Made by a program: the position numbers and the translations under genes. The notes beneath the pieces are model-generated. The model was given only the letters and a program-made list of their open reading frames with translations. It was not told where the DNA came from and made no database searches. Source: Comamonas testosteroni (lineage in GTDB: Bacteria; Pseudomonadota; Gammaproteobacteria; Burkholderiales; Burkholderiaceae_C). From it: 64,000 nt of DNA. The stretch spans positions 78,969 through 142,968 of the forward strand of contig NZ_AWOR01000044.1 in assembly GCF_000761245.1 (NCBI RefSeq). Reading direction: 5' to 3'. This document shows positions 15,455-24,062 of the stretch, one piece after another. Numbering within the stretch: the first letter of the stretch is position 1; each line of letters starts with the position of its first letter.

Positions 15455-17602
15455 ATGACCGCACGCAAACTATTCGTCACCACCGCCCTGCCGTATGCCA
15501 ACGGCAACTTCCACATCGGCCACATCATGGAATACATCCAGGCCGACACCTGGGTGCGTGCGCAGCGAATGCAGGGCAATGCGGTCAACTTCGTGGGCGC
15601 CGACGACGCCCACGGCGCGCCCATCATGATTGCCGCCGAAAAGGCCGGCAAGACGCCCCAGCAGTTCGTGGCCGACATCGCCGCCGGCCGCAAGCAGTAC
15701 CTCGACGGCTTCCACATCGCCTTCGACAACTGGAGCAACACCGACAGCGCCGAAAACCACGAGCTGTCCAAGCAGATCTATCTGGACCTGAAGGCCGCCG
15801 GCTTCATCGAATCCCGCACCATCGAGCAGTTCTTCGACCCCGAGAAGAACATGTTCCTGCCCGACCGCTTCATCAAGGGCGAATGCCCGCGCTGCCACGC
15901 CAAGGACCAGTACGGCGACAACTGCGAAGTCTGCAGCTCGGTCTACGCGCCCACCGACCTCATCAACCCGTTCTCGGCCCTGTCGGGTGCCACGCCGGTG
16001 ATGAAGTCGTCCGAGCATTTCTTCTTCAAGCTCTCCGACCCGCGCGCCGTGGAGTTCCTGACCGAGTGGACGCAGAACGGCAAGCATGTGCAGCCCGAAG
16101 TGGCGGCCAAGATCAAGGAATGGTTCGGTGTGCGCACCAACCCTGACGGCTCGACCAGCGAAGGCCTGGACGACTGGGACATCAGCCGCGACGCCCCCTA
16201 TTTCGGCATCGAGATTCCCGATGCTCCGGGCAAGTACTTCTATGTCTGGCTGGATGCGCCCGTGGGCTATCTGGCATCGCTCAAGGAACTGCTCAACAAG
16301 CGCGGCGAGGACTATGACGCCTATATGGCCGACCCCGCTCTGGAGCAGTACCACTTCATCGGCAAGGACATCATCACCTTCCACACGCTGTTCTGGCCCG
16401 CGATGCTCAAGTTCAGCGGCCGCAAGACGCCGACCAGGATCTGCGTGCACGGCTTCATGACCGTGAACAACGGCGAGAAGATGAGCAAGAGCCGCGGCAC
16501 CGGCCTCGATCCGCTCAAGTACCTGTCGCTCAAGATGAACCCCGAGTGGCTGCGCTACTACCTGGGCGCCAAGCTCAACGGCAAGAACGAAGACATCGAC
16601 TTCAATCCCGAAGACTTCATGCTGCGCGTCAACTCCGACCTGATCGGTAAGTACGTGAACATCGCTTCGCGCGCCGCAGGCTTCATCAGCAAGCGCTTTG
16701 ACGGCAGGCTGGGTCAGGTAAGCGAAGACGGCCAGGCCCTGCTGGCCGCGCTGCGCGAGCAGCAAGCCGCCATCGTCGCCGCCTACGAGGCCCGCGACAG
16801 CGCCCGTGCCGCGCGCGAGATCATGCTGCTGTGCGACAAGGTCAACAGCTATGTGGACGCCAACAAGCCCTGGGAGCTGGCCAAGAAGGAAGGCATGGAT
16901 GCACGCCTGCACGATGTGTGCACGACCTGCATCGAAGCCTTCCGCATCCTGACCATCTACCTGAGCCCCATCCTGCCCGGCGTGGCCGCCGAAGTGGCCC
17001 GATTCCTCATCGTGCCGCCCGAGAGCTTTGCCGACGTGGTCAAGCCCCTGGGCGCAGGCCACCAGATCGGCATCTACCAGCACCTGATGCAGCGTGTCGA
17101 TCCCAAGCAGCTCGAAGCCCTGTTCGAAGCGCCCGCTGGCCAGGCCGCCCCCGCTGCCGAACCCGCCAAGGCCGAGAAAAAGGCCGCCAAGAAGGCCGAG
17201 CCCGTGATCGACCCCAATGCCCCCGGCGGCGAGCCGCTGGCCGAGACCATCAGCATCGACGACTTTGCCAAGGTCGATCTGCGCATCGCCAGGATTGTGG
17301 AATGCAGGGCGGTGGAAGGCTCGACCAAGCTGCTGCAGCTGACGCTGGACGTGGGCGAGAAGGACGAGAGGGGCCAGCCCAGGACCCGCAATGTGTTCAG
17401 CGGCATCAGCAGCATGTACCAGCCTGAGCAACTGCAGGGCAAGCTGACGGTGATGGTGGCCAATCTGGCACCGCGCAAGATGAAGTTCGGCCTGTCCGAA
17501 GGCATGGTGCTGGCCGCCAGCCACGCCGACGAGAAGACCCACCCCGGCATCTATGTGCTGGAGCCCTTCCCCGGCGCCATGCCCGGCATGCGGATTCATT
17601 GA
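15455..17602 (+). CDS. metG: Methionyl-tRNA synthetase
   Basis: The 715-residue enzyme charges tRNA-Met. The HIGH motif is in [13 protein letters not shown] near residue 20, the zinc knuckle is CPRC...CEVC near 145-160, and KMSKS follows near residue 340. An anticodon-binding helical domain comes next, then an Ala/Lys-rich linker (about 560-595) and a C-terminal EMAP-II/Trbp111-type tRNA-binding domain (about 610-715; [20 protein letters not shown]) that mediates dimerisation. Length is normal for the long MetG1 class. Ten bases after the stop begins the first copy of the post-stop repeat. Confidence 0.97.
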   Translation: MTARKLFVTTALPYANGNFHIGHIMEYIQADTWVRAQRMQGNAVNFVGADDAHGAPIMIAAEKAGKTPQQFVADIAAGRKQYLDGFHIAFDNWSNTDSAENHELSKQIYLDLKAAGFIESRTIEQFFDPEKNMFLPDRFIKGECPRCHAKDQYGDNCEVCSSVYAPTDLINPFSALSGATPVMKSSEHFFFKLSDPRAVEFLTEWTQNGKHVQPEVAAKIKEWFGVRTNPDGSTSEGLDDWDISRDAPYFGIEIPDAPGKYFYVWLDAPVGYLASLKELLNKRGEDYDAYMADPALEQYHFIGKDIITFHTLFWPAMLKFSGRKTPTRICVHGFMTVNNGEKMSKSRGTGLDPLKYLSLKMNPEWLRYYLGAKLNGKNEDIDFNPEDFMLRVNSDLIGKYVNIASRAAGFISKRFDGRLGQVSEDGQALLAALREQQAAIVAAYEARDSARAAREIMLLCDKVNSYVDANKPWELAKKEGMDARLHDVCTTCIEAFRILTIYLSPILPGVAAEVARFLIVPPESFADVVKPLGAGHQIGIYQHLMQRVDPKQLEALFEAPAGQAAPAAEPAKAEKKAAKKAEPVIDPNAPGGEPLAETISIDDFAKVDLRIARIVECRAVEGSTKLLQLTLDVGEKDERGQPRTRNVFSGISSMYQPEQLQGKLTVMVANLAPRKMKFGLSEGMVLAASHADEKTHPGIYVLEPFPGAMPGMRIH

Positions 17603-17606
17603 TCTC

Positions 17607-18041
17607 ATGATCCCCCCTGAGTCGCCTTCGGCGCCTTCCCCCCGGGGGGGCGACACCTTCGCCGCGAGGCGGCTCTTGCTCGGTGTCTCCTCGCGGGGGC
17701 ATGCCTCATCAGGCTCCTGCGGTTTCTGGCTGGCTGGAGCTTTTTTATGCCTGGCGCTCTCGGGCTGCACCGTGATCGCCGTCACCGGCACCGCCATCAG
17801 CGTGACGGCCGGGGCCGTGGGCCTGGCTGCCGATGCCGCCATCGGCACAGCCAAGATCGTCGGCAAGGGCGTGGGCAAGGCCGCTGATGCCTTGATGGAT
17901 GACGACCCGCCCGATACCAGCGGCGTGAATATTCGCTACCGCGATCCCTCGCCCACCGCTCCCGCAGCGGCAGAAATGCCGGCAACGACCGCCAGCCCCG
18001 CACCTGCCGCGCCCTCTGACGGGCTGCCGCAGCAATACTGA
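17607..18041 (+). CDS. Small lipoprotein-like secreted protein, unknown function
   Basis: The 144-residue reading frame starts at ATG 17607, five bases after the metG stop. Residues about 2-32 are encoded by repeat copy 1 and do not look like a normal protein. A hydrophobic segment (FWLAGAFLCLALSGC) with a lipobox LSGC near residue 52 follows, so the mature protein should be a lipoprotein of about 90 residues: an Ala/Gly/Val-rich amphipathic stretch, then a Pro/Ala-rich tail. I do not recognise the family. The true start could be a non-ATG codon within the repeat; the lipobox and downstream frame are better supported than the N-terminus. A strong terminator follows. Confidence 0.55.
   Translation: MIPPESPSAPSPRGGDTFAARRLLLGVSSRGHASSGSCGFWLAGAFLCLALSGCTVIAVTGTAISVTAGAVGLAADAAIGTAKIVGKGVGKAADALMDDDPPDTSGVNIRYRDPSPTAPAAAEMPATTASPAPAAPSDGLPQQY
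17612..17699 (+). repeat. Post-stop structured repeat, copy 1 (after metG)
   Basis: It starts with CCCCCTGAGTCGC, about 10 bases after the metG stop. The hairpin is collapsed to seven C directly followed by seven G (17637-17650). It then shares GCCGCGAGGCGGCTCTTGCT exactly with copy 3. It overlaps the N-terminal codons of the following lipoprotein ORF. Confidence 0.85.
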
Positions 18042-18065
18042 CGAACCGCCCGCATCGGTTCACGG

Positions 18066-18110
18066 AAAACCGCATTGCGCTACACATTAGATAGCGCAAT
18101 GCGGTTTTTT
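18066..18110 (+). terminator. Rho-independent terminator
   Basis: AAAACCGCATTGCGCTA (18066-18082) pairs perfectly with TAGCGCAATGCGGTTTT (18092-18108) around a 9-base loop, followed by T residues to 18110. It ends the lipoprotein (and possibly metG) transcript. Confidence 0.9.
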
Positions 18111-18328
18111 CATGCCCTGGCGCGGCCCTGCAAGCACAAGCGCAGCGCATAACTAAATAACCAATAACTTCCTGTTACACCACCGGGATATTGAGCTTGC
18201 CAGGAGCGGTCCACTTCCTAGAATCCGACTCCATCAACTCTGCCTGCTCCGCCCCTGCCCAGAAGAATGCTCGACATTCGCCACAGATAACAAAGGCCGC
18301 GCACATTCAGGCATCGAGGTCATAAATC

Positions 18329-18350
18329 CCCCACGCGGCCTTGCGTGGGG
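18329..18350 (+). promoter_or_regulatory. Stem-loop in fccA leader
   Basis: CCCCACGC (18329-18336) and GCGTGGGG (18343-18350) form a perfect 8-bp stem with a 6-base loop. The fccA ribosome site GGGAGG (18356-18361) follows within six bases, so the structure could influence initiation or protect the 5' end. Confidence 0.5.
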
Positions 18351-18365
18351 ACAACGGGAGGCCCC

Positions 18366-18710
18366 ATGCGATCGAAACCCTTGCTCACTTCAGCGCGCTC
18401 TGCGCTATGGCTGGCTTTTGCCCTGGCAGCGCCGCTGCCCAGCCTGGCCAGCTCTGCCGCCACCTCCTTGCGTGTGCAGGATGTGGCCGTGCTGGCCGCC
18501 AGCTGCGCCAACTGCCACGGCCCGGACGGCCGCTCCACGGGCGTCATTCCCCAGCTGCGCGGCCTGCCTGAGGCCCATCTGCTGCAACGCCTTCAGGCCT
18601 TCAAGGCCGGCACCGCCAAGGACGCCACCGTCATGACCCGTCTGGCCAAGGGCTACGACGATGAGCAACTCAAAGCGCTGGCCCAGTGGTTCAGCAAGAA
18701 GGGCCCGTAA
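18366..18710 (+). CDS. Monoheme c-type cytochrome, FCSD cytochrome subunit type
   Basis: The 114-residue precursor has a Sec signal (hydrophobic core about residues 12-24, cleavage after SLAS) and one heme-c motif CANCH at residues 47-51, with a Met in VMTRL about 26 residues later as likely sixth ligand. It is a small class I periplasmic cytochrome. Its stop is followed without a gap by the start of the flavocytochrome c sulfide dehydrogenase flavoprotein, so it is the probable electron acceptor subunit (fccA/soxE-like), smaller than diheme FccA of Allochromatium. The in-frame start at 18345 is rejected because ATG 18366 has a good GGGAGG site. Confidence 0.85.
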   Translation: MRSKPLLTSARSALWLAFALAAPLPSLASSAATSLRVQDVAVLAASCANCHGPDGRSTGVIPQLRGLPEAHLLQRLQAFKAGTAKDATVMTRLAKGYDDEQLKALAQWFSKKGP

Positions 18711-19988
18711 ATGCAGATCAATCGTCGTCAAATTCTCGGCGGTGCCGCCGCCGGCGCAGCCAGCTTCGCAATGCCAGCCATCGTGCAGGCCAAGGCAGCC
18801 TCGGCCCATGTGGTCGTTATCGGCGGCGGCTTTGGCGGAGCCACGGCCGCGCGCTATCTGCGCCAGTTCGCACCGCATATCCAGGTCACGCTGGTGGAGC
18901 CGGCCGAGCGCTTCTATACCTGCCCCTTCTCCAATCTGTACCTGGCCGGCCTGCGCAGCTGGGACAGCATTGGCCACGGCTACGGCGGTCTGCGCAAGGC
19001 CGGCGTGAACGTGGTCCATGCACGTGCCGACCAGGTCCTGACCGACTCCAGGCGCGTGCTGCTGTCCAACGGTCAGGCGCTGAGCTATGACAAGCTGGTG
19101 CTCTCGCCCGGCATCGACATGCGCTGGAATGCGCTGGAAGGCTATGACGAGGCGGCCGCCCAACTCGCCCCCCATGCCTGGAAGGCCGGAGCACAGACCC
19201 AGCTGCTCAAGAAGCAGCTCGAAGCCATGCCCGATGGCGGCAAGTTCGTGATGGTCATCCCTGCCAACCCTTTCCGCTGCCCGCCCGGCCCCTACGAGCG
19301 CGCCGCCATGGTGGCCCACTACCTCAAGCAGCACAAACCAAAGTCCAAGATTCTGCTGCTGGACGACAAGGACGCCTTCTCCAAGCAAGGTCTGTTCATC
19401 CAGGGCTGGAAGGCGCTATACGGCGACATGATCGAGTGGGTCAAGCAGGCCGATGACGGCAAGGTCACGCGCGTGGATGCCAAGAACCTGGAAGTGGAAA
19501 CCGCTTTCGGAACCCGGCACAAGGCCGATGTGCTCAACGTCATCCCGCCCCAGAAGGCCGGCTTTATCGCCGACCGCGCCGGCGTGACCAACGCCAGCGG
19601 CTGGGTGCCCGTCAAGCCCGAATCCTTTGAATCCACCCAGATCCAGCATGTCTATGTGCTGGGCGACGCCACGATTGCTGCGCCCATGCCCAAGTCCGGC
19701 TTTGCCGCCAATACGCAAGGCAAGGTGGCCGCTGCCGCGATTGCCGCCGAACTGAGCGGCCAGCCCCTGCCTGCTGCGGCCTTTGCCAACACCTGCTACA
19801 GCCTGATCGGCACCGACTACGGCATCTCCGTGGCCGGCGTCTACCGCACGGCAGCGGGCAAGCTGATCGAGGTGCCCGACTCCGGCGGCGTGAGCCCCCT
19901 GAACGGCGATGCCGCCTTCCGCAAGGCCGAGGCCGACTACGGCGCGGCCTGGTACAAGGCGATCAGCGCGGATATCTGGGGTAGTTAA
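18711..19988 (+). CDS. fccB: Flavocytochrome c sulfide dehydrogenase, flavoprotein subunit
   Basis: The 425-residue periplasmic FAD enzyme oxidises sulfide and passes electrons to the cytochrome encoded just upstream. The twin-arginine signal (NRRQILGG) matches export of a folded flavoprotein. FAD-binding [16 protein letters not shown] follows at about 34-50. Cys71 in FYTCPFSN corresponds to the covalent FAD-attachment Cys of Allochromatium FccB, and Cys190 ([11 protein letters not shown]) and Cys362 (NTCYSL) to its redox disulfide, so all three key cysteines are present. The C-terminal FCSD flavin-binding domain is intact. Repeat copy 2 begins 10 bases after the stop. Confidence 0.92.
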   Translation: MQINRRQILGGAAAGAASFAMPAIVQAKAASAHVVVIGGGFGGATAARYLRQFAPHIQVTLVEPAERFYTCPFSNLYLAGLRSWDSIGHGYGGLRKAGVNVVHARADQVLTDSRRVLLSNGQALSYDKLVLSPGIDMRWNALEGYDEAAAQLAPHAWKAGAQTQLLKKQLEAMPDGGKFVMVIPANPFRCPPGPYERAAMVAHYLKQHKPKSKILLLDDKDAFSKQGLFIQGWKALYGDMIEWVKQADDGKVTRVDAKNLEVETAFGTRHKADVLNVIPPQKAGFIADRAGVTNASGWVPVKPESFESTQIQHVYVLGDATIAAPMPKSGFAANTQGKVAAAAIAAELSGQPLPAAAFANTCYSLIGTDYGISVAGVYRTAAGKLIEVPDSGGVSPLNGDAAFRKAEADYGAAWYKAISADIWGS

Positions 19989-19997
19989 CTGGCTCAT

Positions 19998-20096
19998 CCC
20001 CTGAGGCGCTTTGCGCCTTCCCCTTCTCTCTACGTGCTTCGCACTGCGGGAAGGGGACGCCACCATCGCGGCGGGGCGGCCCTTGCTTGGTGGCCC
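19998..20096 (+). repeat. Post-stop structured repeat, copy 2 (after fccB)
   Basis: It begins CCCCTGAGGCGCTTTGCGCC. The basal stem is CCCCTTC (20020-20026) with GAAGGGG (20050-20056); the apical stem is GTGC-TTC-GCAC (20034-20044). It then reads GCGGGGCGGCCCTTGCTTGG. Confidence 0.9.
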
Positions 20097-20171
20097 TCCC
20101 CAGCGCGCCCCAAGCCGGAAGCAGCCGTATTTCAAGGCTGCGCTGCCGCTTGCCTTGCTTGAGTCATCGAT

Positions 20172-21194
20172 ATGTTGTTGTGGTCTGTTTTTTTGCTGGG
20201 CATGGCTTTTGGCGTTGCCGCGCGGCTGGGACGTTTCTGTCTGCTGCGTGGCCTGCGCCAGCAGATGGGGCTGGATTCGGAAGTGGCGCCCGGCCAGGCG
20301 CCTGCGCTGCAGGGCTTTGCCCTGGCACTGGCGGTTGCCTTGCTGGCCTCGCAGGGGCTGCAGGCTCTTGGAATGCTTGATCTGGGCCAGGCTGCCATTG
20401 TGCGGCCCAGCTTTTCCATTGCCGGCGTGCTGATTGGAGGTTTGCTGTTCGGCATCGGCATGGTGCTGGCCCGCGCCTGCGGAGCACGCTCTCTGGTGCT
20501 GCTGGCGGGCGGCAATCTGCGCTGCCTGGTCACCGTCGTATTTCTGGCGCTGGGCGCGCAACTGGCCATGACCGGTGTACTGACCCCTCTGCGCCTTTGG
20601 CTGCAGGCCCTCGCCCCCGTCACGTTGACCCATGCCACCCTGACAGCCTATCTGCCTGGGTTGAGCGCCTGGCTGATCGCGCTGGTGCCCGCCTTGGCGC
20701 TGCTGGCTTACGCCCTGCTGCGCCCCGGCCTGCGCCAAAGCCGCTTGCAGTGGGGCAGTGCGGTGCTCATAGGCCTGCTGGTGGCTGCCGGCTGGTGGCT
20801 GACTGCGCATATCGGGGTCGATGAGTTCGAGCCGGCCCGGCTCACCTCGCTGAGTTTTATCGGACCGATTGCCGAGACCCAGCTCTATCTGCAACTGTCC
20901 GTGGGCCGCGAGCCCGGCATAGGCCTGGCGCTGACGGCGGGCGTGCTCGCCGGCGCATTTCTCGCAGCCCTTGGCAGCCGCAAGGCGCGCTGGGAAGGCT
21001 TTGACTCCACCAGCCGCCTGGCTGCCAGCGCCGGTGGCGGCCTGCTGATGGGCGTTGGCGGCGTACTGGCCGCAGGCTGCTCCATCGGCCAGGGGCTGAG
21101 CGGGCTGTCCACGCTGTCGCTGGCCAGTTTTGCGGCCGTTGCCGGCATCCTGCTCGGAGCGCTTCTCAGTCTGCGCCTGCTGCGCCAGCAATAG
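20172..21194 (+). CDS. YeeE/YedE-family sulfur transporter
   Basis: The 340-residue inner-membrane protein has about nine to ten helices and conserved cysteines in GRFCLLRG (near residue 20), RACGARSL (near 100) and AGCSIGQGLSG (near 300), as in the YeeE/YedE family whose member TsuA imports thiosulfate. It lies between two FCSD-like flavoprotein genes and upstream of soxYZ, consistent with moving thiosulfate or another reduced sulfur species. No separate YeeD/TusA-like partner gene is adjacent. The start at 20172 lacks a strong ribosome site. Confidence 0.85.
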   Translation: MLLWSVFLLGMAFGVAARLGRFCLLRGLRQQMGLDSEVAPGQAPALQGFALALAVALLASQGLQALGMLDLGQAAIVRPSFSIAGVLIGGLLFGIGMVLARACGARSLVLLAGGNLRCLVTVVFLALGAQLAMTGVLTPLRLWLQALAPVTLTHATLTAYLPGLSAWLIALVPALALLAYALLRPGLRQSRLQWGSAVLIGLLVAAGWWLTAHIGVDEFEPARLTSLSFIGPIAETQLYLQLSVGREPGIGLALTAGVLAGAFLAALGSRKARWEGFDSTSRLAASAGGGLLMGVGGVLAAGCSIGQGLSGLSTLSLASFAAVAGILLGALLSLRLLRQQ

Positions 21195-21382
21195 CGCTGG
21201 CTTCGCTTGGGTATTCACCGATTCCGGATCAGGGCCTGCTCCTAGAATCTCCAGCCACCAGCTGTGCTTGTGCCGCGTGTCGGCTGAGAGGCAATCCCAC
21301 CGCGCTGCGCCCAAGCTTGCTTGCCCCTCCCCCGAATCCGAGGCCTTGATCAGGCCCCATTCCCATTACAGGAGCAATGCTC

Positions 21383-22714
21383 ATGCAACGTCGCCATTTC
21401 CTCTGGACTCCGCCCGCACTCGCTCTGGGCGCCGCTGCCGGCCCGGCAATGGCTGCACCCGCCATCATCAGCAGCCAGACGCCCATCCTGCCGCGCAAGG
21501 GCAAGGGTCCGCGCATCGTGATCTGCGGCGGCGGCTGGGGCGGCCTCACGGCGGCACGCTATCTGCGCGAGCTGATTCCCGCTTCCGACGTCGTGCTGCT
21601 GGAGCGCAATCCGACCTTCTGGTCCGGCCCCATGAGCAACAAGTGGCTGGTGGATATCGTGGGTACGGACTTCGTGAACCGCGACATGCTGCACCCGGCC
21701 AACAAATACGGCTACACGCTGCTGCAAACCGAAGTCAACGGCTTCGAGCGCGACAAAAAGCTGGTGCGCACGGCCCATGGCCTGATCGAGTACGACTTCC
21801 TGATTCTCTCGGGCGGCATTCGCAACGACTACGAGGCCTGGTTCGGCAACGACCAGCGCGCCATCGAGTACACGCGCACCCACTTTCCCAACGCCTATAT
21901 CCCGAATCAGGAAATGCTCTCGCTCAAGAGCAAGGTCAAGAACTTCAAGGGCGGCACGCTGGTGATGACGCTGCCACCTCCGCCGCATCGCTGCCCGCCC
22001 TCGCCCTATGAGCGCGCCTGCCTGATTGCCTGGCATATCAAGAAGAACAAGATTCCCGGCAAGATCCTGATCCTCGACCCCAAGCCCAAGATCGCCCCCA
22101 TCGGCGTGGGCTACAAGCAGGCTTTCGAAGAGCTGTACGCAGACATCATCACCCATGTGCCAAACGCCGGCGTCAAGGAAGTGGACCCCTTCAACAAGCA
22201 GATCAAGACCGCCGCAGGCGACTTCAAGTTTGACGACGCCATCCTGATGCCGCCCCACCAGGCGGCCGACATGGTCTGGAAGGCCGATCTGATCGGCAAG
22301 GATGCGGCCACCGGCAAGCCCACGGGCTGGGCCGATATGCACAACCGTCTGTTCCATGCCAGAAGCGACGACCGCGTGTACTTCGTCGGCGATCTGATGG
22401 GCGCGATCTCGCCCCAGTTCGGCCACTACCCCAAGAGCGGCCATGTGGCCAATTACGTCGGCAAGATCGTGGCCCGGAACATTGCCGAGCGCGTGGCCGG
22501 CAAGGAGGTCGTGGCCCGGTTGCCCGACAACCTCTGCTACATGATGGTCAACGGCGACCCTCAGGAGGAAATTTCGGTGAAGTTCGAATACGAGGTGGAC
22601 GCCAGCGGCCAGGTCAACCAGACCCAGATCGACATGGATGTGCGTACCTCCGATCTGGTCAAGGAAGACTTTGCCTGGATCAACGGCAAGTTCGGAGATT
22701 TCTTGGGCACTTAA
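21383..22714 (+). CDS. FCSD-like FAD oxidoreductase lacking the FAD-linking cysteine
   Basis: The 443-residue paralog of the fccB product has a Tat-type signal (QRRHFLW), the FAD motif IVICGGGWGGLTAARYL near residue 45, the redox Cys in HRCPPSPYERA and a second Cys in PDNLCYMM. At the position of the covalent FAD-binding Cys it has Gly82 (FWSGPMSN), so FAD is probably held non-covalently. It may oxidise sulfide or another sulfur compound in the periplasm as a SoxF-like protein. ATG 21383 is chosen because AGGAG (21370-21374) is correctly spaced for it and not for the ATG at 21377. Repeat copy 3 starts three bases after the stop. Confidence 0.85.
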   Translation: MQRRHFLWTPPALALGAAAGPAMAAPAIISSQTPILPRKGKGPRIVICGGGWGGLTAARYLRELIPASDVVLLERNPTFWSGPMSNKWLVDIVGTDFVNRDMLHPANKYGYTLLQTEVNGFERDKKLVRTAHGLIEYDFLILSGGIRNDYEAWFGNDQRAIEYTRTHFPNAYIPNQEMLSLKSKVKNFKGGTLVMTLPPPPHRCPPSPYERACLIAWHIKKNKIPGKILILDPKPKIAPIGVGYKQAFEELYADIITHVPNAGVKEVDPFNKQIKTAAGDFKFDDAILMPPHQAADMVWKADLIGKDAATGKPTGWADMHNRLFHARSDDRVYFVGDLMGAISPQFGHYPKSGHVANYVGKIVARNIAERVAGKEVVARLPDNLCYMMVNGDPQEEISVKFEYEVDASGQVNQTQIDMDVRTSDLVKEDFAWINGKFGDFLGT

Positions 22715-22716
22715 AT

Positions 22717-22821
22717 CTCCCCCTGAGCGGCTTTGCCGCTTCCCCCTCTCTCTTCGGGAGGGGGGACGACGCCCTCTGCTAGGCGCCCCCGCCGCGAGGC
22801 GGCTCTTGCTTGGCGTCTCTC
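22717..22821 (+). repeat. Post-stop structured repeat, copy 3 (after FCSD-like gene)
   Basis: It begins CTCCCCCTGAGCGGC. The basal stem CCCCCTC (22742-22748) pairs with GAGGGGG (22758-22764) around a short tip. It then shares GCCGCGAGGCGGCTCTTGCT with copy 1. Confidence 0.9.
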
Positions 22822-22874
22822 GCTTGGAGCCGGTGCGAGTATTGAAGTTTTGTTAATTGGATTGAAGAAAAGCA

Positions 22875-23375
22875 ATGTTCAAGCACACCTCCCGTAGAAG
22901 TCTGGTGCTGGGCGCGGCGGCGGCTGGGGCCGGTCTGGCACTTCCCGCCTCGGCCCTGGCCCAGGCCAGCAGCGCGGCCAAGCCTTCGCTGGTCGGGCCG
23001 CTGGCCCCCAACCCGGCCGAGTTCAGGAAAATCATGGAGCAATTCACGGGCGGCAAGCCTGGCCTGGCCGAAGGCCTGCAGCTGGAGGTTCCCGTGCTGG
23101 CCGACAACCCCAGCGCCGTTCCCGTCAAGGTCAAGGCGACGCTGCCCATCACCGAGCAGGACTGGTGCGAGGAGATCATCGTGCTGGCCGAGCTCAACCC
23201 CTCGCCGCTGGCCTGCCGCATGCAGTTCACGGCTGCGGCCGGAGCGGCCGAGGCGGCGGTGCGCATACGCCTGTCCCAGTCGCAGACCGTTCATGCCCTG
23301 GCACGCATGAAAAGCGGCAAGATACTGATCGCCAAACAGGCAACGACCGTGGCCGCCAGCGGCTGCGGCATGTGA
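22875..23375 (+). CDS. soxY: SoxY-type sulfur carrier protein
   Basis: The 166-residue precursor has a Tat signal (SRRSLVLGAAAAGAG) and a SoxY fold. It ends in SGCGM, placing the carrier Cys164 third from the C-terminus, as in the GGCGG swinging arm of canonical SoxY. In the Sox pathway this Cys carries thiosulfate-derived sulfane intermediates in complex with SoxZ. The ending is slightly altered but the Cys is kept. It starts behind a GAAGAAAAG site, and repeat copy 4 lies between it and soxZ. No soxX, soxA, soxB or soxCD gene is in the window. Confidence 0.88.
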   Translation: MFKHTSRRSLVLGAAAAGAGLALPASALAQASSAAKPSLVGPLAPNPAEFRKIMEQFTGGKPGLAEGLQLEVPVLADNPSAVPVKVKATLPITEQDWCEEIIVLAELNPSPLACRMQFTAAAGAAEAAVRIRLSQSQTVHALARMKSGKILIAKQATTVAASGCGM

Positions 23376-23385
23376 ATCTGTAAAC

Positions 23386-23490
23386 ACCCCCTGAGTCGCT
23401 GCGCTCCCTCCCCCTCTGTTGTGCCACGCTTTGCGTGGCCGAGGGGGACACCGCCCGCGCGGCAGGGCGGCCTTTGCGCGGCGGTTGCTG
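23386..23490 (+). repeat. Post-stop structured repeat, copy 4 (between soxY and soxZ)
   Basis: It begins about 10 bases after the soxY stop with CCCCTGAGTCGCTGCGC. Basal stem CCCCCTC (23410-23416)/GAGGGGG (23441-23447); apical stem CCACGC-TTT-GCGTGG (23424-23438). It separates two genes whose products work as a heterodimer. Confidence 0.88.
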
Positions 23491-23565
23491 GCCCAGGCCC
23501 ACTTCTGGTATGGGGCGTAGCTGCATCCACATTCACGATAGATGCCTGAACTGAAAGGAATTTTG

Positions 23566-23895
23566 ATGAATAAACCACCCCGCGTATGGGTCAGTAATGC
23601 CAACCCCAAGAAAGGCGAAGTGCTGCGCGTGCGCGCGCAGATGGAACATGTCATGGAAAGCGGTCTGCGCACCGACCCGGCCACGGGCAAGGTGCGTCCG
23701 CGCAATATCGTGAGCCGTTTCGAAGCCCGGCTGGGCAACGCCTTGCTGTTCAGCTGGGAGCCAGGCATCTCGATTGCGCAGAACCCCTATATCGAGTTCA
23801 CCTTTGTGGCCCGGGAAAGCGGCGAGCTGCAGATGCAGTGGAAGGACGAGCAGGGCCAGACGCTGAGTGCCCAGAAGACGATCAGCGTCGCCTAA
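23566..23895 (+). CDS. soxZ: SoxZ, thiosulfate-oxidation partner of SoxY
   Basis: The 109-residue protein without signal peptide matches SoxZ: the NPKKGEVLRVRAQMEHVMESG segment and the IEFTFVARESGELQMQWKD strand region are typical. SoxZ is co-exported with SoxY as a heterodimer in known systems. The ATG at 23566 sits behind a GAAAGGAA site. The intact RVRAQMEHxMESG motif and normal length indicate a functional gene. The terminator at 24009-24047 ends the cluster. Confidence 0.9.
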   Translation: MNKPPRVWVSNANPKKGEVLRVRAQMEHVMESGLRTDPATGKVRPRNIVSRFEARLGNALLFSWEPGISIAQNPYIEFTFVARESGELQMQWKDEQGQTLSAQKTISVA

Positions 23896-24008
23896 TGGCG
23901 AGAGCCATGAGAAATGGCTCACCACGCTTGCCCACTACATGTGGCCGCGCCCCCTCCGAGAGGGCCTAGGCGGCCCCGGCGTTTTCATCTTGGGGCGGCC
24001 CGGCAATG

Positions 24009-24047
24009 AAAAAGCCCCGCCCGGTTTGCACCGGGGCGGGGCTTTTT
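24009..24047. terminator. Bidirectional terminator between soxZ and yitT-like gene
   Basis: AAAAAGCCCCGCCCGG and CCGGGGCGGGGCTTTTT form a long stem with a single-base bulge; A- and T-runs on the two sides let it serve both convergent genes. Confidence 0.92.
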
Positions 24048-24062
24048 CATGAATGACAGGCC

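Larger units (their letters stand above)
18042..18365. other. 324-base intergenic region before fccA
   Basis: It holds the terminator at 18066-18110, then an A+T-richer stretch (about 18145-18260) where the fcc promoter is expected, then a stem-loop (18329-18350) just before the fccA ribosome site. No further gene is seen. Confidence 0.7.

Noticed and set aside
15470..17878. 802-codon minus-strand ORF antisense to metG
   Set aside because: metG is unambiguous on the plus strand; the antisense frame has no recognisable motif and low-complexity composition.
23940..24005. Eighth copy of the post-stop repeat after soxZ
   Set aside because: It has a GGGGCGGCCC stretch but lacks the CCCCCTGAG head and the hairpin; similarity is limited to G+C-rich words.
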